A DNA stretch of 64,000 nt from CAYUPI01 sp964446585 (GTDB lineage: Bacteria > Verrucomicrobiota > Verrucomicrobiia > Limisphaerales > UBA8199), in contig CAYUPI010000032.1 in assembly GCA_964446585.1 (NCBI GenBank), forward strand, positions 3,261 through 67,260, given 5' to 3'. Of the stretch, positions 59,798-64,000 are shown piece by piece. Position numbers and translations under genes: made by a program. Numbering within the stretch: the first letter of the stretch is position 1; each line of letters opens with the position of its first letter. The notes under the pieces were generated by a model. It did no database searches and had not been told where the DNA came from. It saw nothing but the letters and a program-made list of their open reading frames with translations.

Positions 59798-62700
59798 TCA
59801 GTTGAGAGTGACTTGTTCGACAGCACGCACAACCACCGGGCCCAATAAGCCCGACTCTAACAGCGGCGAATCCCGAGTCCAATGTTTCCAGGTCGTGAAG
59901 GTAAAGCGGCCGGTGGGACGGGGTTGTCGTGCTACCAGCCAGGATGGCCATTCTGCCAGCGGTTGACCTCCGCCACCCTCGGCGCGACGCCATTGGCAGT
60001 CGTCAGCAAGCTGTTCGTCGCCAATAAGGCGGTTGGGCCACAGATTAACGACTCGGATTTCGAGCGCGTTGTCACCGGCCTTGACCACCTCGGAGATGTC
60101 GGTCTCGAAGGGTGGCTTCCAAAGGATGCCGAGATCGAGGCCATTCAACATCACCTCGGCGATTACTTGCACCCGGCCAAGATCGAGATACAACCGTTGA
60201 TCCTCGCGGATAAAATGCGCAGGGACGTTGAAGGTTTTGTAATAAGTAGCCGTGCCAGAGAAATACTTCACACCAGGTTCCGGGTGCTTCGTCCAGGAGG
60301 CAAGATGCTCGAGCGTCACACGCTCCGGAGCACCACCCTTGGACGGGAAATGCACTTCCCATGGACCGCCGACCGTGATCGGTCGCGGCAAGACCTGCCT
60401 TCTGGCCTGAAAGAATTTTCCTGAGGCAGTTTTGAATTCGTACTTGCCCGTTTTGGCCGCCAGCAATCGGATATGGCTGTTCGCGGAAATGGTGGCATCC
60501 AGCCAGACCTCCGGTAGGCCATCGCGCGTAGCGGTCTGAATCGGGTCCAATCCGCTCGCACTGTTGCGGAAGACAACGAATTGCGAACCGGCTGGCCCAA
60601 ACTTGAGCGGCAGGGTTGTCTGGACCTGCTGCTCGCGCCAGAGCGCCGGCTTCTCGATTTGCCCCGTGTCGGGATGCCAAATCTCCGGCTGCCTGCCAGC
60701 GACCCGGAAACTGCATTCGGCCACTAGACCTTCACTGCCGGAGGATGAGCTGTTCGGGTTGGCGACGAAATAGGTATCGACGCCAGCAATCCTTCGGTGC
60801 AAATAGCGCAAGGCATAACCTCGAGAAACGGTGAGTTGTTGAAAATCGGGAGGTCCAGCAAGCTCCGCAAGGACTTCACCCAGTGGCTTGCCCCAAATGA
60901 CTTTGCCTCTGCCGATTGCATGTTCTCTTACCGCCTGGCCATCGCAAGGGCCCCAGAGTTCACGCGCCTGCCTGGAAACTGCGGCATCGCACTCGGGATA
61001 ACCGGTCAAACTGGGCGACTTGGATGGGCACGGACCGAGAACGGTGGCTCCGGCCTCGACTAACTCCCTAATCTTGACAAGAAGCGCTGGCGTCATCCGA
61101 TCGGTAGGCGGTAGAACCATCACCCGATAAGTCATGCCGCCGGGAAGCCACAGTCGGCAGTCCTTCACCGACATGCGACTGAGCACGACTTCCGGCGATG
61201 CCAGATCATAATCGTAGCCCGGCGGCGGGCGAGGCTCAAGTTGGTCGCGTGACGGTGCTTTCGTGTATGCGCCCTCTTCCGTGAGATAGCAAATGTCGGC
61301 CACGAACAATCCCTGTTGTAGCATGAACTGGCATCGCGCGAGATACTGGTGCCAAGCACGTGATTGCTCCCACCAGGTTTCGGTGTGTTCATACTCCACT
61401 CCCCATGGTCCCATCGTGATCCCGGGGCGGCGATCGAGCCATGGCTGGTGAGCGTAGCGATGGAACACCAGTCGATTGATCCCTTCGCAAAAGGCGGCGT
61501 CACCCAGCGGCTTGAGAGAGAAGGGATGATTCTGCCATTTGGCGAATGCCGGGTAAGAGGTAAAAGCCTCGGCCGCAACGACAGGTTTGCCTCCCGTGTG
61601 CGCGGCTGAAGGCGTGGATTTGAGGCCCAACTGGCGCAGGTCGTGGTCTTCCAACCAAAACTCGGCCATTGGAATGTCCGCACGGCCGGCGTAGGTCAGC
61701 TCGTTAAATGGACCCGATCCGGCAGAGCCATAGCCCTCAATCGAAAGTTGCAGTCCGTGCCGATGGGCCAACTCGGCAAGATATCCGGCGTAATTGTCAG
61801 CCACAAGATCGGCAATGGTACGGCGCAGGTCCCAGAGAAATCGTTCGGAGAGCTCGCGGCTGCCGACGATCCGACCACTGGTTGCAGGCAAATAAGGGAG
61901 GAGATCGTAACCACGGCGCCTTTCGAATTCCTCGCGCAAGAGTGGAGTCCAGTTCTGGTAGCCGATTTCCCAACTATCAACATGGATTCCAGTCCAGGCA
62001 CGGCGCGTAACACTATCAAGACTGCCGAGGAGCGGAGCAAGGAAGGCATCGAAGTGCGCTTGAATCGCTTCTTTGCTGAGCTTGTCGCATTCCAGGCCGA
62101 GACCGCCTGCACGGGCGGGATGGTTGAGCTGCCCGTTTGCCCTTCCCGCGAAGCGCATCAACGTCCATTGACCGGGTGGCACGTCCCACTCGAGCAAGCC
62201 CTCCGAGTCGGTCTTCGCGGTCAGGTCCAGTACGTTGGCTAGTGAAATCGTGCCGCAAGAGGGCACTTCGGGTATGGGCCTCTGGCGCAGGGCAGAAGCG
62301 GGAAGCGGGCCCAGCCCTGACTTCGCGCGAGCCAGATCGATGCGAAAGACAGGCGTCAGCTCCAGCTCAGAAAATCTCAGGCTTCCGGTTTGCGGGTCGG
62401 ACTGTGTGAAGAGCAGTCGGAAGTAGCGAGCGGTCGTTGGTTCGAATTCAAGCGTCAGGGCGGCGCGGCTGCTGATGAATTGGCGGACATCGCGGAATCG
62501 GCGGCCGTCATCAGAGACTTGCATCACGCCCTGGATCGATTGGACGCTGCCCACGCCAGTCAATTTCAGGAGACTGGCGGTGAACGGTTTGCTGAATTCC
62601 ATTTGGAGAAATTGCGGCGCACGGGCAGTGGGCCCGGGCAGTGTGATGAAGGTGTCGGGATTGTGGTCGAGCAGGTTGGCACCCTGAAAGCCGCTTATCA

Positions 62701-63319
62701 CGCTGGCTGTCAACTTGGGTGCAAAGCCTGGCACTGGCGCGCCTTCGCCCACCAGCGTCGGAAACGCCAGAGTGGCAACGTCCGGACCGGAGCTGCTCGG
62801 ACCGGGAAGCTTGGGCAGGAGCCCACGGAAGTGAATCGGGCCGGTGAGATTAGTTCTCGAGCTCACAAGCATCTGCATGCCCATCTCGGGCGTGATCCAC
62901 GGGCCGCCGCTCCCGCACCATCCAGGAGCATTGTGAAGATCCACTTCGAGGCCAAGTCGATGGGCCTCGGCAATCGTGTGTTGGAACAGGACGCGCCACT
63001 CCGCGCTGCCGAAACGGACCGACCCTTCGGGAATCTCGACCGCTGCATCAAACAAGACTACTCCGCCCAGGCCGACACGTTGCATCGCTTCGAGGTCAGC
63101 GGTCAGCCCGTCGCGGCTGATATTGCCGTTGAGCCAAAACCAATACGCCCAGGGCCGGGCCGAAGTCGGCGGGCGCAGGAACCCTTGCTCGAGTCCGTCT
63201 GGAGCGCTGCTCGCCAGTTCCGCCTGCGCGTCCCAGGTCAAACACCAAAGCAGAACCACTAGGCGGCGCACCTTGGATTTTTCCTCGCTAAAGTTGCCGA
63301 GGCGAATAGGGCAACCCAT
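59798..63319 (-). CDS. Secreted GH106-like glycosidase (alpha-L-rhamnosidase type)
   Basis: 1173 residues from ATG 63319, or 1157 from GTG 63271, which would not overlap the alanine dehydrogenase stop. Signal peptide VRRLVVLLWCLTWDAQA. Family pattern: RPWAYWFWLNGNISRDGLTADLEAMQRVGLGGVVLFDA, EVDLHNAPGWCGSGGPWITPEMGMQ, TGIHVDSWEIGYQNWTPLLREEFERRRGYDLLPYLP, LSIEGYGSAGSGPFNELTYAGRADIPMAEFW, VVAAEAFTSYPAFAKW, GINRLVFHRYAHQPW, GPWGVEYEHTETWWEQ, and a C-terminal carbohydrate-binding sandwich TATYYKTFNVP...RLYLDLGRVQVIAEVMLNGLDLGILWKPPFETDIS. GH106 enzymes cleave alpha-L-rhamnose, for example from pectin side chains. Assignment from pattern memory. Confidence 0.85.
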   Translation of the reverse strand: MGCPIRLGNFSEEKSKVRRLVVLLWCLTWDAQAELASSAPDGLEQGFLRPPTSARPWAYWFWLNGNISRDGLTADLEAMQRVGLGGVVLFDAAVEIPEGSVRFGSAEWRVLFQHTIAEAHRLGLEVDLHNAPGWCGSGGPWITPEMGMQMLVSSRTNLTGPIHFRGLLPKLPGPSSSGPDVATLAFPTLVGEGAPVPGFAPKLTASVISGFQGANLLDHNPDTFITLPGPTARAPQFLQMEFSKPFTASLLKLTGVGSVQSIQGVMQVSDDGRRFRDVRQFISSRAALTLEFEPTTARYFRLLFTQSDPQTGSLRFSELELTPVFRIDLARAKSGLGPLPASALRQRPIPEVPSCGTISLANVLDLTAKTDSEGLLEWDVPPGQWTLMRFAGRANGQLNHPARAGGLGLECDKLSKEAIQAHFDAFLAPLLGSLDSVTRRAWTGIHVDSWEIGYQNWTPLLREEFERRRGYDLLPYLPATSGRIVGSRELSERFLWDLRRTIADLVADNYAGYLAELAHRHGLQLSIEGYGSAGSGPFNELTYAGRADIPMAEFWLEDHDLRQLGLKSTPSAAHTGGKPVVAAEAFTSYPAFAKWQNHPFSLKPLGDAAFCEGINRLVFHRYAHQPWLDRRPGITMGPWGVEYEHTETWWEQSRAWHQYLARCQFMLQQGLFVADICYLTEEGAYTKAPSRDQLEPRPPPGYDYDLASPEVVLSRMSVKDCRLWLPGGMTYRVMVLPPTDRMTPALLVKIRELVEAGATVLGPCPSKSPSLTGYPECDAAVSRQARELWGPCDGQAVREHAIGRGKVIWGKPLGEVLAELAGPPDFQQLTVSRGYALRYLHRRIAGVDTYFVANPNSSSSGSEGLVAECSFRVAGRQPEIWHPDTGQIEKPALWREQQVQTTLPLKFGPAGSQFVVFRNSASGLDPIQTATRDGLPEVWLDATISANSHIRLLAAKTGKYEFKTASGKFFQARRQVLPRPITVGGPWEVHFPSKGGAPERVTLEHLASWTKHPEPGVKYFSGTATYYKTFNVPAHFIREDQRLYLDLGRVQVIAEVMLNGLDLGILWKPPFETDISEVVKAGDNALEIRVVNLWPNRLIGDEQLADDCQWRRAEGGGGQPLAEWPSWLVARQPRPTGRFTFTTWKHWTRDSPLLESGLLGPVVVRAVEQVTLN

Positions 63320-64000
63320 GCGCCTCGGCGACGGCTTGATGAGTGATCTGGCCGTTCATCACGTTGATGCCGCTCACCAGCGCTGGCTGGCGCTGGGAGG
63401 CCTCCGCCAGACCGGAATCAGCGATTAGTTCAATGTAGCGATAGGTCACATTGGTCAGCGCCTGCGTCGCTGTGCGCGCGTACGCGCCAGGCATGTTCGC
63501 CACGCAATAATGGATAACGCCCTCCTCGACGAAAACCGGGTTATCGTGTGTCGTTGGGCGTGAGGTTTCGGCACAGCCGCCCTGGTCGATAGCAATGTCC
63601 ACCAGGACGCTGCCGGGCCGCATGCGCCGCAACATGTCTGGTCGAATCAATTTGGGCGCCCTGGCTCCAGGCACCAGGACGGCGCCGATCAAAAGGTCCA
63701 CCGAGGGAAGCAACTCCAACAGGTGCGCCTCGTTGGAGTACAATGTATGGGCGGTGTGAAGTGTGATATCCAAAAATCGCATGCGCTCGAGGTCCACTTC
63801 CAGGATCGTCACATCAGCGCCGAGCCCTTGTGCCATGCGCGCGGCGTTGATGCCGGAGGCACCTCCGCCCAGCACGACGACTTTGCCGGGCAACACGCCA
63901 GGCACACCCCCGAGGAGCACGCCACTGCCTCCGCAGTGTTTCGCCAGGAAATAGCCGCCGACCAGAATCGACATGCGGCCGGCGATTTCGCTCATCGGCT
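63288..64000 (-). CDS. ald: Alanine dehydrogenase, C-terminal part (runs off the window)
   Basis: At least 237 residues; the 5' end lies beyond 64000. PMSEIAGRMSILVGGYFLAKHCGGSGVLLGGVPGVLPGKVVVLGGGASGINAARMAQGLGADVTILEVD gives the NAD-binding Rossmann motif GGGASG, and the rest (MRFLDITLHTAHTLYSNEAHLLELLPSVDLLIGAVLVPGARAPKLI, VLVDIAIDQGGCAETSRPTTHDNPVF, HYCVANMPGAYARTATQALTN) is diagnostic of Ald, which converts L-alanine and NAD to pyruvate, ammonia and NADH. The stop at 63288 lies within the next gene's longest reading. Confidence 0.95.
   Translation of the reverse strand, partial: PMSEIAGRMSILVGGYFLAKHCGGSGVLLGGVPGVLPGKVVVLGGGASGINAARMAQGLGADVTILEVDLERMRFLDITLHTAHTLYSNEAHLLELLPSVDLLIGAVLVPGARAPKLIRPDMLRRMRPGSVLVDIAIDQGGCAETSRPTTHDNPVFVEEGVIHYCVANMPGAYARTATQALTNVTYRYIELIADSGLAEASQRQPALVSGINVMNGQITHQAVAEAHGLPYSPRQL

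Noticed and set aside
1..64000. tRNA, rRNA, transposase, prophage or toxin-antitoxin genes
   Set aside because: None was seen in the intergenic stretches or readings; the repeats occur without a recognisable mobilising enzyme in the window.

Overview
The window looks like a chromosomal piece of a GC-rich (about 60%) Gram-negative bacterium of the phylum Verrucomicrobiota, most likely a soil/freshwater Pedosphaera/Limisphaera-type lineage. The strongest pointers are a gene set in the order PilM, Amuc_1100-like, Amuc_1099-like and Amuc_1098-like secretin (the Akkermansia arrangement), futalosine-pathway mqnA, pseudopilins with an AFTL cleavage site, secreted proteins ending in a YxVQ...W...FYR module, and many palindromic repeats. 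The lineage is inferred from families, not from an rRNA gene; I found no rRNA, tRNA, CRISPR array, transposase or phage gene.

Layout. (1) 50-11988, + strand: a large FG-GAP secreted protein, three tandem Tat-type tyrosinases, a remnant of another gene, a Tat-type thioredoxin-like peroxiredoxin with a signal peptide copied from the third tyrosinase, a Kelch protein, two cupins and a BcsS-like outer-membrane protein. (2) 12020-27205, - strand: a complete type II secretion operon E-F-G-H-I-J-K-L-M-C-like-D, with the secretin split into two genes, a histidine kinase at its end and a small exported protein at its head. (3) 27579-33567: lipoprotein, PHP phosphatase, sugar nucleotidyltransferase, mqnA, O-antigen ligase-like protein, a stand-alone pilin with promoter and terminator, and coaE. 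(4) 33935-51003, - strand: pilM, Amuc_1100-like, Amuc_1099-like and a second secretin, followed by four large secreted proteins including an S53 peptidase. (5) 51407-53308, + strand: a HisKA-like mini-protein, an ECF sigma factor, a small membrane protein and a CpxP-like protein. (6) 53385-64000: copper P-type ATPase, ppx/ppk1 divergent pair with sixA, a GH106-type glycosidase and a partial alanine dehydrogenase.

How parts work together. Region 2 and region 4 are two distinct pilus/secretion-type machines, each with PilM/GspL-like actin-fold protein and secretin; region 4 directly precedes genes for big exported proteins, two or three of which share a C-terminal module and are plausible substrates. 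Ppk1, Ppx and SixA form a polyphosphate/phosphate group with a Pho-box-like direct repeat between ppk1 and ppx.

The most unusual signal is repeat architecture. At six gene junctions two arrays of 7-bp units face each other (CCAA-type on the left, TTGG-type on the right, or ACG/CGAA variants), forming large potential hairpins; three of them in the gsp operon are translated as the N-terminal leaders of GspH, GspK and the GspC-like protein. In addition, at least six 100-190 bp palindromic elements occur, three of which are translated between the start codon and the signal peptide of an exported protein.
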